Of a stretch of 64,000 nt of DNA, positions 31,380 to 42,263 are shown piece by piece; positions within the stretch are counted from its first letter, which is position 1; each line of letters begins with the position of its first letter. The DNA is from Undaria pinnatifida (taxonomy: Eukaryota; Sar; Phaeophyceae; Laminariales; Alariaceae): assembly GCA_012845835.1 (NCBI GenBank), contig JABAKD010000015.1, positions 3,334,609 through 3,398,608 on the forward strand, in the 5' to 3' direction. The notes below the pieces were generated by a model. It worked only from the letters and a program-made list of their open reading frames with translations, was not told where the DNA came from and ran no database searches. The position numbers and the translations under genes are program-made.

Positions 31380-33300
31380 GATGTCCCGTCTAGGTACGAA
31401 GTAGAGAAGGCAATTCGTGCTTTGGCGAACTGAAACGCGGTAGGGCCTGATGGCCTCCTGGCCGAGCTTCTGAATGTCTTGGCCGACGAAGGAGGATTGG
31501 ATACGCTCGGAACGGTCCGCGATATCATCGTCGCTGTGTGGCGGGGAGGTGGCGTGCCGTACCAATGGAATAATGAGACGATGGTGCTGCACAAGAGGAA
31601 ATATAGGACAGAGTCTTGCAACTATCGAGACATCTCCCACGTAGCTCACGCAGGCAACGTACTCCTCAAAGTCATCGCGGGTGGCCGTATTGACTACTGC
31701 GAACGCGAAAATATTTCGCCGGAGGAACAATGTTGGTTCAGACCCCAACGCTCGACGGTTGACATCATGTTCGTAGTACGACGACTGCAGGAACTGGCGC
31801 GGAAGAAGGACACCCCCTTGTACTTGTGCTTTATCGACCTTGCCAAAGCATACGACTCCGTCGACCGAACCTATTTCCTTGCTCGTTTTGGCGGGCCGGC
31901 GAGAATGATTGCCGTCATCCACCAATTTCACGACGGCATGCAAACATGCGTGCGGTTGGATGATGGAGAGTGCCCGGATAAGTTCGACGTGGGGCAAGGT
32001 CTCAGGCAAGGGTGCGTGCTCGCGCCACTGCTTTTCAACATGTTTTTCACGGCGGCGCTGAGTGTGGCCGAGAAACGCTTCCTCTCTGATGCAGCCGCAG
32101 CACGGACAACATGGTGCAGCTCCAACGAAGGAAAGGTAAAAGGGACAAGAAGAGCGCACCATGCACAGGTAAAATCGACGGGCGGGGGGAAAGGAAGAGG
32201 AGGTGCAGAGGTTGTGGGGTATGATGTACGCTGACGATCTGGGCATGGTATCGCGATCATCAGAAGGGGTGGAGGGGATGATGACGGCGGTTATGACTGC
32301 GTGCTCGGAGTTCGGACTTACCGTCTCCGAGGTCAAAACAGAGATCTTGTGCCTGCAGACTAAAGATGGCCGGAAGGTATCGGTTGCCATCGATGCAGCC
32401 GGCTGGGTTTACAAACAAACGGTCGAGTTTGTGTACTTTGACGGGGTCATCAGCGCGAACAGAGACCTCAGCACCGAGACAACGCGGTGTCTTGAGAAAA
32501 CATAGGTCTGCTACCAGCGGTACAATATGGAAATCTATGATCGCGCGGGTGTGCGCTTACGGTTTAAGGCGCGGTTGCTGAAAGCCGAGGTTTTCGAGAC
32601 GCTTCTCTACGGTTGCATGACGTGGAGCCCGAAGAAGTCTGACTGTGACAGGCTACGACGGGTCCATCACTCCATGCTTCTCCGATGCCTCGGATGGCGG
32701 AAACGGACGCGCAACGACCACACCCTATCGTACGCCAACGCGCTTGCCAAGACAGCTTTCGAGGGCACAGAGACGATGTGCGCGAACGGGGGATATTGTT
32801 TGCGGGATTCGAAGCACGTATTATGGGGGAGGAGCGTCTGCCACAGAGGGTGATGTTTGGGAAGCTTGTTGGGGGTACGGGTTCCTCTGGAGGGCGAGAG
32901 AAGGACTGGATGGTGCACCTGAAGGAGGACATGTCGGAGCTTTCGAGGGCATAGAGACGATGTGCGCGAACGGGGGATATTGTTTGCGGGATTCGTAGCA
33001 CGTATTATGGGGGAGGAGCGTCTGCCACAGAGAGTGATGTTTGGGAAGCTTGTTGGGGGTACGGGTTCCTCTGGAGGGCAAGAGAAGGACTGGATGGTGC
33101 ACCTGAAGGAAGACATGTCGGCCTTTGGAATGAAGTTCGAAGGGTGGCGAAAGGATGCACAGAAGGCCGGCAGATGGTTTCGACGGGTAGAGAGGGGAGC
33201 AGAGTCATTCATGCGGAACTGGCATGACACGGAGAGATTCAGAGCAGCTGTAGAGCAACACGCAAAGGCCACGGCATCGCCATCAATCATCGGCAACTCT
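31380..33300 (+). pseudogene. LINE reverse transcriptase, frameshifted
   Basis: Reverse transcriptase domains are visible in two main frames. First (31,479-32,234): NYRDISHVAHAGNVLLKVIA, the RPQRST motif, FIDLAKAYDSVDR (catalytic Asp) and QGLRQGCVLAPLLFN. Then, one frame over from about 32,203: MMYADDLGMVS with the YADD catalytic motif. The C-terminal domain with ETLLYGCMTWSPKK and DRLRRVHHSMLLRCLGWRKR follows. In-frame stops occur upstream (around 31,430 and in the 31,215-31,380 linker), and a stop lies between the YADD part and the C-terminal domain near 32,503. The protein cannot be made intact. Confidence 0.9.
32754..33121 (+). repeat. 184-bp tandem duplication inside the LINE
   Basis: The block beginning AGCTTTCGAGGGCACAGAG at 32,754 repeats at 32,938 (AGCTTTCGAGGGCATAGAG) and includes GGGGGATATTGTTTGCGGG and GAGCGTCTGCCACAGAG. 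The period of 184 is not divisible by three. It therefore adds a frameshift and repeats the residues GEERLPQRVMFGKLVGG. Confidence 0.9.
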
Positions 33301-33604
33301 AAGCGGACGGGAGGAAGGAGGTGGGGGTGGATGGGGGGAGGGGGGGAGGGGGGGAGGGAGGAAAGGAGGAAGAGGGGAGCGGGGGGGGAGAGCGTGGGGC
33401 GTCATGCCGAAGAGACTGAGGTCTGGGTCTGGCCATCATCGTCTTGAAGCTTTTAGGCTTTACAATGGCCGTCGCAATTTAACGTTACGCCGCCCTGACC
33501 TATTAGCATTATTGCGTTTTCCCCCCAGTGCCATTTATGCACTTGATACCCTCTATGAGCCCAATGCCGTCTTTAGTCAGTTCATGGGGTCTGCTAACTA
33601 GTAT

Positions 33605-33745
33605 AACGTTTTTTTTCCCTTTCATTTCCTTGCTTCGTCTCCTTGTCTTCTCTTTTCTTTTTCCTTCCGTTCTCTTTCCTTTCTTTTTTCGCTTTTTTTC
33701 TTTTTTTGTCATTTCTTCTCTCTATTTCTTTCCAATTGACTTAGG
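33605..33745 (+). repeat. pyrimidine-rich tract
   Basis: T/C-rich sequence (TTTCCTTGCTTCGTCTCC, TTCTTTTTTCGC) directly after the LINE 3' end. No gene is called; frames there encode Phe/Ser/Leu runs. Confidence 0.6.
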
Positions 33746-34908
33746 TTCAACGTGCGTATGCGTAGTGATAGGTGCCACGTGTAACATATACGTTGTAGTC
33801 TCTTCTGGGTGGCAAGCGGTGTAGTCGTTTCTTCAGGCGCGAGTAGTGCGACGCATGTGCTAGCAGTGTGGACCTACCACATCGTAAGCTGACATCCCAT
33901 TTCATGATATATATTTTTTTGGCGAAGGCACGATATGCGTTAGCGATGATATATGCGGGTACCACTTTCCGTTTTGTTTTGCTCTTTTTGCTATTGGTGA
34001 TTGCTCCACTCTAGAGTGCCTGGAGCCTCTCCTGTGACCACGGACTTAATTATGCGAGTTAATGTGAGAGACAACAACAGCAACATCAACTACAACGGGG
34101 AATGGTTTGAGCGATCGGTACTATGTTCTTGTGTCTGGATAGGCATTGATATAGTGAGGGTGGTACACTTCAGAGGGATAGGACTATTGGTGTTCCATTT
34201 AGAGTTATACTTGGATGCGAACAGTGCACGAATAATGCACACAAGGCAGTTCGTCGGAGGTCTCTACCTCTGGTGAAGTTGTGCCAATGTGACTTGGTAC
34301 CCCGTGCATCGTTTTCTCTTGAGTGCGGACACGAGTTACGTTTTTGTTTATAGAACTGGAGTGTGACTAACGGGCAGTTTAAATTTTCCACGTGCGTCAG
34401 CGAAGTAACATACTGATTATCCCACCAGACCGTTGCATGCGGAGGCGGGTTGCCGTTTGCGTTAGCGTTCGCTCTTCGGGAGTATCTAACAAGGGCGCAG
34501 CTAGGGTTGAAGTCGAGTTGTGTTGTATCAGAGATGTGCTGGTATTCACTCTTTCCTACGGAGTACAAAGAAAGGGGGGCCGATGTTTCTCGGCGATGGG
34601 ATGTCATGTGGAGACGGTGTTAATGATTTCATTTCAAGTTTTCCCAACAGATTTCCGCTGGTTGGATTTTCTCCTCCTTATGGTTGCCGGATTATTTTAT
34701 ATGGGAGATTTATAGTGAACCTGAGATTGAGGCATTTTTGGTGTTGGGATTGCTGTTTGTTCTGGGCAATTACTATCTTAACGCCTTAACATATGCACTC
34801 AATTGTGTTGGCAAGCTCGACCGTGAAATAGGGCTTCGGTTGTAACGACGTTTCACCGCACAAGCTTGAGCTAGGTGATAACCTATGGTAGGATTCCTGG
34901 TGACATTA
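33746..34908. other. unassigned sequence
   Basis: No gene or repeat family was recognised. Frames up to 145 codons (34,170-34,607 minus) lack motifs. Confidence 0.35.
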
Positions 34909-35679
34909 TGTTAAACCCTCTTATATATGGGATGGCACGTGGCGTGTATCAGCTCCTCGCTGGTGTACGCTCGCAGGTTCGCTTTCGGATGACCCAATGA
35001 AGACACAGTCTATCTATATGACTTGAGGCAAACAAGGGCCAGGGTTAGGTGAACCTGTAAGCGCAGAGCTCCAAATACAAACAAAAAAAGAAGAGAGAAG
35101 ATGTTGTTCGGCGACCCCAAGCCGATGTGTTGATTGGCGATCATTTTTCTCAGCGAATAAGAGCTGATGATGGTGAGCAAAAATGAGCAATCGAGGTGGG
35201 TCTGACCATCACCTGATCGAGACACCGCAATGCCTATGCTACGGACAGATGTACTCTTCGGGTAGTTGCCTTCCCTACCTACAGCAACGTTTCCTGAGGC
35301 TTGCTCGTGGTCTACCGTACCTACGGTAACGTTCCTGATGTTTGCTTCTGGAAGCTTAGCTACGTCAACGTCCCGACGGTCAACCTAAAATCATATCCCA
35401 TGAATGTTGCTGTGCGTTACTGCGCCGCTTTATTTTCGTACTAATTACACCGCATTGTACCAGCTTTTGGATATGAATAACCAGTAAACTGCTGTGCATC
35501 GTATATCCAAGTTATTGCTGCTGAACCTTCTGCACGGTAAATACCGCATCGGTAAAAGACATCTATCAGACCTATTCTAACTGTCTGTTGTACGAACAAC
35601 TCGCAATGTATACCAGGTGACTTTTTTGTGTTATCAAGTAACGACAAGATGGTTACTGAAAATTAGTATCTCGAATACA
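34909..35679 (-). repeat. copia 3' LTR
   Basis: The plus-strand start TGTTAAACCCTCTTATATATGG and the minus-strand start TGTATTCGAG give the usual TG...CA ends. It is the left member of the pair, hence 3' with respect to the minus-strand coding region. Next to it on the minus strand is a short purine stretch, CCGGAGGA, as a weak polypurine tract. Confidence 0.85.
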
Positions 35680-35837
35680 TCCTCCGGTTAAGTTAACACT
35701 TCTCACTCTGAGTTACATGCTAAAACACTCCACCAAAGAAATGCCTACAGCAACAATGGTAAATCTTCGGGAAAATATTTGGCGTGGAGCTTTGGTAAAG
35801 AGATAACGCATTTCACACTTCCAGTGGCTCGACCTTG

Positions 35838-35897
35838 GTGGTGTAGACGTTGTCGGTGTAGACATTGTTGATGTAGACGTTGTTGATGTAGACCTCG
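35838..35897 (-). repeat. 15-bp tandem repeat in the copia interior
   Basis: Four imperfect units of GTTGTTGATGTAGAC lie between the 3' LTR and the RNase H remnant. Confidence 0.75.
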
Positions 35898-36059
35898 TTA
35901 CATGTGCTTAGTCGCTTGGAACTAGAGGCCTAAGTAATGCTTGAAGTTGAAGAGGTAGGTGGCGGCCTTTCCCTCAAAATCTGTTGCCGTCATCAGCTCC
36001 GCCTCGCTTGTTAATTGAGCAGCCAACCTCGGTCTTGGCCTTGATGTGCATGGACTCTT

Positions 36060-36512
36060 TGTTCAAGATGGAGAGAAACCTGAGGTTGACTTGCGAGTGT
36101 ACACGAAGTCCGGACATGTCGCCTTTGGCTTTTCATCATGTTGATTCCGCAGATAATGTCTCGGGGCTTTCCCGCCGCTGTCGTTTTGCTGTCGTGAGCT
36201 TGTGAACCTCCTTCTAACGGTCGTTTTCGTTGTTGAGCTTGGCTCCAAGGCTTGGCTCAAACGTAGCTGGTGCGATCCCGGGTGAAGCGGACGTTGTCGG
36301 TCCATCGACGCTTGGCTCGACTGATGGTCCATGGTCCCAGATGGCGATAATCCAGCGACTCGAATGGTCCCATGTGATGCTGTTGGTCCAGCTGATGCTC
36401 CGTCTGATGATCCAACATGAAGTTGATCTAGGGATCCCGAATGCAATTGCTTCGATGTGCGATGTTGATCCAGATGACGTTGCTCCAAAGATCCCATGCG
36501 AAGATGCTTCAA
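36060..36512 (-). pseudogene. copia RNase H remnant and linker
   Basis: On the minus strand the residues VYTRKSTSGF (near 36,090-36,120) match the conserved TRxSTSGF motif at the start of copia RNase H domains. The reading frame stops a few codons later. The preceding 130 codons (frame 36,063-36,512) are Ser/Gln/His-rich with degenerate repeats. They resemble the low-complexity linker between integrase and reverse transcriptase more than any catalytic domain. Confidence 0.6.
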
Positions 36513-37334
36513 TGATCTCAGCTCCGATAATTCCGGTTCAGATGTTTCCAGGCGATGCTGATTCGTGAAGTGGATGGCATCTTTGTATGTCGTTGGGGGT
36601 TTTAATCACCCGGTTTTCCTCCTCCGAGGTGTGAAACGGGTCTCTCTCGGCGTATTTGAACTCCACACAAGCGGTCGGGAGGTTTGTCCCCGATGCTCCT
36701 GTCGCGTGCGCGTTGTCGAAGGTACCCTCAACTCTTGGATTGGGTCGTGTACTGGCGGTCTCGTGATGCGGTACATCCGGTGCGGCCCCAGCTGTTATAG
36801 AATTTGCGTCCCCGGGCGAATTAGCAGCGTAACTCCTGACAAGGACACCCCAACTTCTTGAGGTAGTGCTCCAGCCCTTGATGACAATTCTCCAATCCCT
36901 GGTGATGACGACGTTCCTTCTTCTGATGAGGGTGCTCCAGCTTCCGCCGATGACGCTCTGGCTGTCGTCTATCACTTTTCCTCTTCCAGAAGATTGTTCT
37001 CGTAGTAGTGTAGCATGGCCTGGACTAGCGCACAGACGCGCTCCGTCTCAGTGACAATGGCTTTCTCGGGCGTGATGTCCGGGATGTATGTGCGCATATT
37101 GGCACTCAGTCTCCGTGACAGTAGGCGTGTTGTTTCCCCCTGTTGGTGTGCTTTGCTTTGGGGTCGCAATATTATGTCCATACCGCGCGTATACCCTCTT
37201 CCGTTGGGGCGTTACCGTCGTGGTGTGCTCCATGGCGATGCTGAGTTTGGTACATAACTTTGGGGTCTCTGTGAAGGTGTGATCGCCGCAATTGACGTCG
37301 TTGCTTGCCTGTGCTGCATGAACTACAGCAGGCG

Positions 37335-37657
37335 TTAATTACATATCAGCCGTGCCGCCCTGGGTGCAAAGAGATACGTCGAAAGAGCATACGCCATGTC
37401 ATAGGTATCCTCCGTGTTGGGGTTCATATGCCCCAATCGCCTGTGCCAGGTTTCAGCGTTTATCTGTGCGGCGAGAGCCATGCCACGTGTTGACATGTTG
37501 GTCACGCCCATCACAGCCGTCTTGGCCAAGGTTTTGCCGTCAACAGCGGGCTGTGACAAGTCAAATGAGCACATACCCGCATGCTTTCCGTGCTGATTCA
37601 ACCGTAAGAATAGTCTCGTTGTTGAACGGGATTTGGGGGTTTCTTGCTCGAAAGATG
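37335..37657 (-). pseudogene. copia GAG-pre-integrase domain
   Basis: The motif ETWHRRLGHMNP (about 37,420-37,458, minus) is the hallmark of the GAG-pre-integrase domain that links protease to integrase in copia elements. The upstream part of the frame is interrupted by the MITE-B insertion at 37,658-37,911, and residues upstream of that point in the 141-codon frame come from the MITE. Downstream integrase core residues were not found. Confidence 0.8.
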
Positions 37658-37911
37658 GACGCGTGCTACGATAGAGGTAGCAGTTTGTTGTCTGAAATTC
37701 GTTGTCAATGGCGGGGCTCTTTAGCCCAAAACATTCGGAAACAGTCAACATTTTTTGCATGATCTTGCTGTGTACCTAAGGCCGTGGGATTTTTCACCCG
37801 GTATCAGTTTTGATTTTTTCCCTCCAAATCAGTTTTTGGGAGAGGTCTTAAGCTCCATCATACTGAGGAACCTCAGAAAAAAGGTGGCGCACCTCTATCG
37901 CACCACGCGTC
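37658..37911. mobile_element. MITE-B copy inserted in the copia element, GATG TSD
   Basis: This 254-bp element has left end GACGCGTGCTACGATAGAGG and right end CACCTCTATCGCACCACGCGTC. It is flanked by GATG at 37,654-37,657 and 37,912-37,915. It splits the copia GAG-pre-integrase coding region, which dates it after the retrotransposon. Its interior runs in the opposite orientation to the 4.7 and 6.9 kb copies. Confidence 0.9.
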
Positions 37912-38544
37912 GATGGTGATTACCCCCGATCTCATTGCTGTTACCGAGGAGAACAGGTCACATTACGGGTACGGGATACGCAAAGATGCGCACAGGAATA
38001 GGCTTGCCTGACGGGTTGATGAAGTGTCCGCAGATGGTGCCTGTTGCAGTGGCGAAGCCTTTCTTGTTCCTAGTAATCTCAATGGGCTTCGGTTCCTCCA
38101 GTATCCTGAGACCTCTTATATTCGTTGCCGTAGACCTGAGACTAAACCTTCACCCACAAAGTGATCTGACGCTCCGCTGTCCACTAGCATGGTGAATATT
38201 TCGGAGTTGAGACCTGAGATCTTTCAGTCGCTTGCTGTCGTCAGTGCTGAACATGCAAACCCCTTGTCGAAGTCATCATCAAATTTGAGGGATGGTGCAT
38301 TGCCATAGTCGTTGGCAGGAGGAGAACTGGTAGACAGTACAGCAGAAGCGAGGTTGGCACCCCCACGCTTCGGCCGTGGTAAACCCTGTGCTTAGCACCT
38401 GTCGTCGCTGTGAGTGGTGGTTTTGTCAACCGAACACCACTTCTGTCCGGCGGCGCGTTTGGATCCTGTGTTGGATTCGCCCTTCGTTCCAAAATACTTC
38501 GTGCTTTTTCGTTGGCTGTCGTGGTGGTTTCCATCACTGCCAGA

Positions 38545-39357
38545 TTATTCGTCTTTGTCCCGTTTCTTCCAGCAGTTGCGGATGAGATGGTCACTCTGCC
38601 CCCAGTAATTGCAGGTCGTTGTTCCAGCTGTCGTGGCTACGCCGCGGCCGGCGATCTTCCCTTCGGCTCCATTGCTGCGGGAGAGGTAATCTAGATAAAG
38701 ATGACGCATTGTGCTCTGCATCTGGTCAATGTCGAAGTGGGGTCTCGGTATATAATAATCTTGATGTCCCTGTACTCCGAAGTAAATCCTTGTACACACA
38801 TGTTCTTAATTCTTCGGTCGGATGGGTTCCTATCTTCTCCAGCTCTGCGCGGGCGAGGGTTTTCTCCATGAAATAATCATCCGGATCTTCCTCTTGCTTC
38901 ATCGTGGTGTTTGCCTGTTTGTCCATGGTAGAACGAATGACCTCGTCCGTCACCTTCTTTACTTGTTGACGAGCTCGAGTAGAGCTTGTTGGCCGTTCCC
39001 GCTCGTACCAGCTGAGTCTTCATGTTTGGCCACAAGAAATGCTGCTGGTCCGTCGGTGAGCAGGTAGAGGATAGCGTAACTGTCTTCGTTGCCTCTGTCG
39101 AATTCTGCGATGGCCTTATCGGAGGCAGCACGAGCTTCACCCAAACGTGCAGGTTCTTGCATTGGACGGGTCTGTCCCTTGACCAAGTGCGCGATATCGC
39201 GACGCGTGACCCCTAGGATAACGGTGAGCTTCTCATGCCAGTCGTGTAATTTACTTGGCTTACGTCCGTCGAATATACTTAGGCCTTAGATGGCGTTAGC
39301 CAGGTTGCCCGTGTAGTTGTTGTTGTTGTTGCTGCTGCTGTTGTTGAAGTCCTCCAT
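38545..39357 (-). pseudogene. copia gag with zinc knuckle, frameshifted
   Basis: The start is ATG at 39,357, giving MEDF and then an Asn/Ser run encoded by a GTT/GCT microsatellite (39,316-39,347). Copia-type gag (UBN2-like) sequence follows in shifted frames: YAILYLLTDGPAAFLVAKHE at about 39,040-39,100, ANTTMKQEEDPDDYFMEK at about 38,870-38,915, and LRHLYL-type residues. It ends at CNYWGQSDHLIRNC near 38,575-38,613. That is a CCHC knuckle in which the second Cys is Trp (TGC to TGG), so zinc binding is probably lost. At least two frameshifts are needed to join the parts. Confidence 0.8.
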
Positions 39358-40124
39358 GGTGGCAGGAAGTCCTGTAGGTAGCCAAGCGATCTTGTATGAC
39401 ACTACAACAATCGTAGTACTGCTGTGGTACCACATAAATGCATCAAATGGACTGCGTTCTCGCGCCGGGGAAACTCTTCGAATTTGTTCTCGATTGAACA
39501 GTCTTTTGGAGTGCTCAGATCTACGATGAATCTGGTGACCAGATTTTTCCGTGGGTGGCAGCTCTGTCACTCTGTCCATCTTGGAAAATGTTAAGCACAG
39601 TGCTCCTTTGGCTGAGAGCGATCAGGCGAATCGGGAGAGTTTGCCTTCTATGCTGCTGTTGCTCAGTGTAACTGAGGCCTATTATCCAAGGGTATGGATT
39701 ACGCTTTAGCAGAGCACCTAACCTACAGCAGTGCTGGGGTTGTGAGATGGAGTTGCTGAGGTACGGCGTACAGCAGTTTCGGTCGGTTTATGGAGATATC
39801 GCCCGTTAAACTAGACGAATGTGAGGTGACACGGTCATGACGGTGTTCTGTGGGTGTCCCTAGTCGTAATACAGCAGATAGACTGCAGCAGTAGTTGCCT
39901 TACGCAGGATCCTCTTCGATACACGCGGTACCCAAACGAACCGTATATCACTCACTTTTCAACGAACCAGTTCTTCGTTTGCTGGAATCCTCTCGTCGTA
40001 CTCGGAGAGTTGATGAAGAAGCTCCCGTAACCAGCAGTAGGTTTCTTGATCAGCCGTCCTCAGTGGTGATGATCGTGAATCCGTGCTGTCGCTCTCCTTG
40101 TTTACGCGTGCGATGGTCGAAATC

Positions 40125-40950
40125 TGTTGAACCCTCTTATATATGGGATGGCACGTGGCGTGTATTAGCTCTTAGCTGGTGTACGCTCGCAGGTTCGATT
40201 TCGGATGGCCCGATGAAGACACAACCTATCTATACGATTTGAAGCAATCGAGGGCCACGGTTAGGTGAGCCTGTAAGAGCAGAGCTCCATATACAAAAAA
40301 CAAAAAGAGAGAAGATGTTGCTCGGAGACCCCAAGCCGATACATAGTCTATTGATTGATGATAAATTTGCACAGATGATGAGAGCTGATGGTGAGCAAAA
40401 ATGAGAGATCGAGGTGGGTCTGACCATGACCTGATCGATACGCCACAATGCCTATGCTACGGGCAAATAGACACAACGGGTAGTTGTCTGATCTACCTAC
40501 AGCAACGTTTCCTGAGGCTTGCTCGTGGTCTACCGTACCTACGGCAACGTTCGTTCCTGAGGTTTGCTGCTTCTGGAAGCTCAGCTACGTCAACGTCTCG
40601 GCGGTCAACCTAAAAGCATATCCCGTGAAAGTTGCTATACGTTTACTGTGCTGCATTATTTTTCGTATTAAGTACACCGCATTGCTCGCATGTACTACAT
40701 GTACCAGCTTTTGGAAACGATTAATCAGTAAACTGCTGTGCATCGTATATCTAAGTTACTAGTCTAGACTACTGCTGAGACTTCTGCATGCTAAATACCG
40801 CATCGGTAAAAGACATCTAACAGACCTATTCTAACTGTCTGTTGTACGAACAACTCGCAATGTATACCAGATGACGTTTAGACTATGCGTTATCAAGTAA
40901 CGACACGATGGTTACCGCCAAGTAGCATCTCCAATACTAAATTGGTGTTC
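40125..40950 (-). repeat. copia 5' LTR
   Basis: This is the direct repeat of 34,909-35,679: GAACCCTCTTATATATGGGATGG, GAAGACACAACCTATCTATACG, CAGCTACGTCAACGTC, and CTATTCTAACTGTCTGTTGTACGAACAAC. The terminal TG on the minus strand has become AG. It is about 55 bp longer than the other LTR. It would carry the promoter of the minus-strand element. Confidence 0.85.
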
Positions 40951-41998
40951 AGATTGCCGTTTTACCTTGGCAATTATTGATGATGGGATTTGGGATTGCC
41001 GTTTTACCCAGGTTACGGCGGGGGGGGGGGGGGTTGAGGCCTTTTTTGGCAGTGGCTCGAGGTCACTCGCGAATCACGCCTCTATTCCATTGCGGTGTAA
41101 AGTTTTTCTTGATGATGTAATAAATTGATTAGTTTATACCGTATCAATCCGCAGTGGAAGGATATCCTACGTTGCGCCCTAAAAATCACCCAAGGTGTTT
41201 CTGTCCGTGAGGTACTGAGTCTCTGGCGCGAGTGTGACAGCTCAAACACACCAGTGGAAATGGAGGGATGATACTACCATACCGCAGTTTTGGTCAATAC
41301 CTTTTTCGATGGAATTTGGGATGCACTTGTTTCTTCTTGCCATCTGTGCTGAGTTGCTTGAGACCGATCGTATCTTGCACCGAGTAGGGGGCTGTTCCTG
41401 GGTCTACCGTTGCAGGTTCCGGTCTGCAGATACTTGGGTTTCATAATACTATGCGGAAGCATTATTTTTATGTGATTGAGGCGTCTTTGGATGGACGGCT
41501 TGCCTCACGCGAGGCAGTCGATGATGATAACGCGATACGACCCGGTCTTTGACGGAATGGTACTGCCCGTACATATGGCCGAGGGGAGTCTGTGACAACC
41601 AGGTACGAGTCACTCGTGTATGTGTGTGATAGGGTCTTTGACATTACGGAACGGCCCCTGCGTTCTACTTGGGGGCTTCTGACAATCAGACACTGACTCC
41701 TGTGTCTATTTGGTGATACCAGGGTATAGTATGCCTTCCTCCTCTGTACGGCACAGGGGCAAGCCGCGCAACAACAACCTTGCGCCATCTACAGCAGAAA
41801 ACCACATAAACTGAAAAATTGTTCCGATGAAATCGGGTAGAATATCCCCGTTCAAATAAAAAAAAAAAACTATCTAAAAAGCGCGACGACCCTATGCACC
41901 CTTGTTGCAACACGCACCAGATATATAGCGAAATATAGAGAGGCGTCCTTCAATCGAGGGAGCACTCGCTGGCCAAACCATGTTTCTGAACGACTGGA
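40951..41998. other. unassigned sequence
   Basis: Contains a poly-G run at 41,020-41,036 and short GGCTCGAGGTCACTCGCGA boxes like those near 46.7 and 49.1 kb. No gene was recognised. Confidence 0.35.
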
Positions 41999-42263
41999 GA
42001 GTAATCCCTTGGTAGGGGTTGCACGTTTTGCGCCAAAAAGTCCCTGGGCAATAGAGTTCCTCATGCGAGGGGAACTGCCGGCCAATGAAGAAATTTCACG
42101 AATACATTAGAATCTAAATGTTTGGGCTGAGGCATAGTCTAGTAAGCTTGGTCGGGTTGTGAGAACGAATGCCTTCGAAGTCATGTAGTATCGGGTGAGA
42201 TATTGAGATCCTCATGTGAGGAGCTCAGGGACTGATGCTGCACCCCTACCGTGGGATGGCTCT
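41999..42263 (+). mobile_element. MITE-A copy with TGGA target duplication
   Basis: The ends GAGTAATCCCTTGGTAGGGG and CCCCTACCGTGGGATGGCTC are inverted repeats. TGGA precedes and follows the element (41,995-41,998 and 42,264-42,267), a 4-bp target duplication. The interior closely follows the 853-1116 copy. Confidence 0.85.

Larger units (their letters stand above)
31040..33608 (+). mobile_element. LINE (non-LTR retrotransposon), copy 1, inactive
   Basis: The element contains a broken reverse transcriptase (described separately), then a basic Gly/Glu-rich tail in a G-rich stretch (33,310-33,400). Next comes a conserved C-terminal block (MPKRL at 33,404) and a 3' UTR (CAGTGCCATTTATGCACTTGATACCCTCTATGAGCCCA). 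The 3' end is near 33,608, before a T/C-rich tract. The copy at 62.92-63.97 kb shares the C-terminal half, the G-rich tract and the 3' UTR in the same order. The start of the element is uncertain; homology is visible from about 31,074. Confidence 0.85.
34909..40950 (-). mobile_element. Ty1/copia LTR retrotransposon, internally deleted
   Basis: Two long direct repeats (34,909-35,679 and 40,125-40,950) flank a minus-strand gag, a GAG-pre-integrase domain and an RNase H remnant. The order gag, then GAG-pre-integrase, then RNase H on the minus strand fits copia. Only about 1.3 kb separates the pre-integrase part from the RNase H motif, too short for integrase plus reverse transcriptase, so the middle is deleted. 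Flanking 5-mers (CATTA and AAATT) do not match, and the LTRs differ by many indels. The element is old. A MITE-B inserted later at 37,658. Confidence 0.85.
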
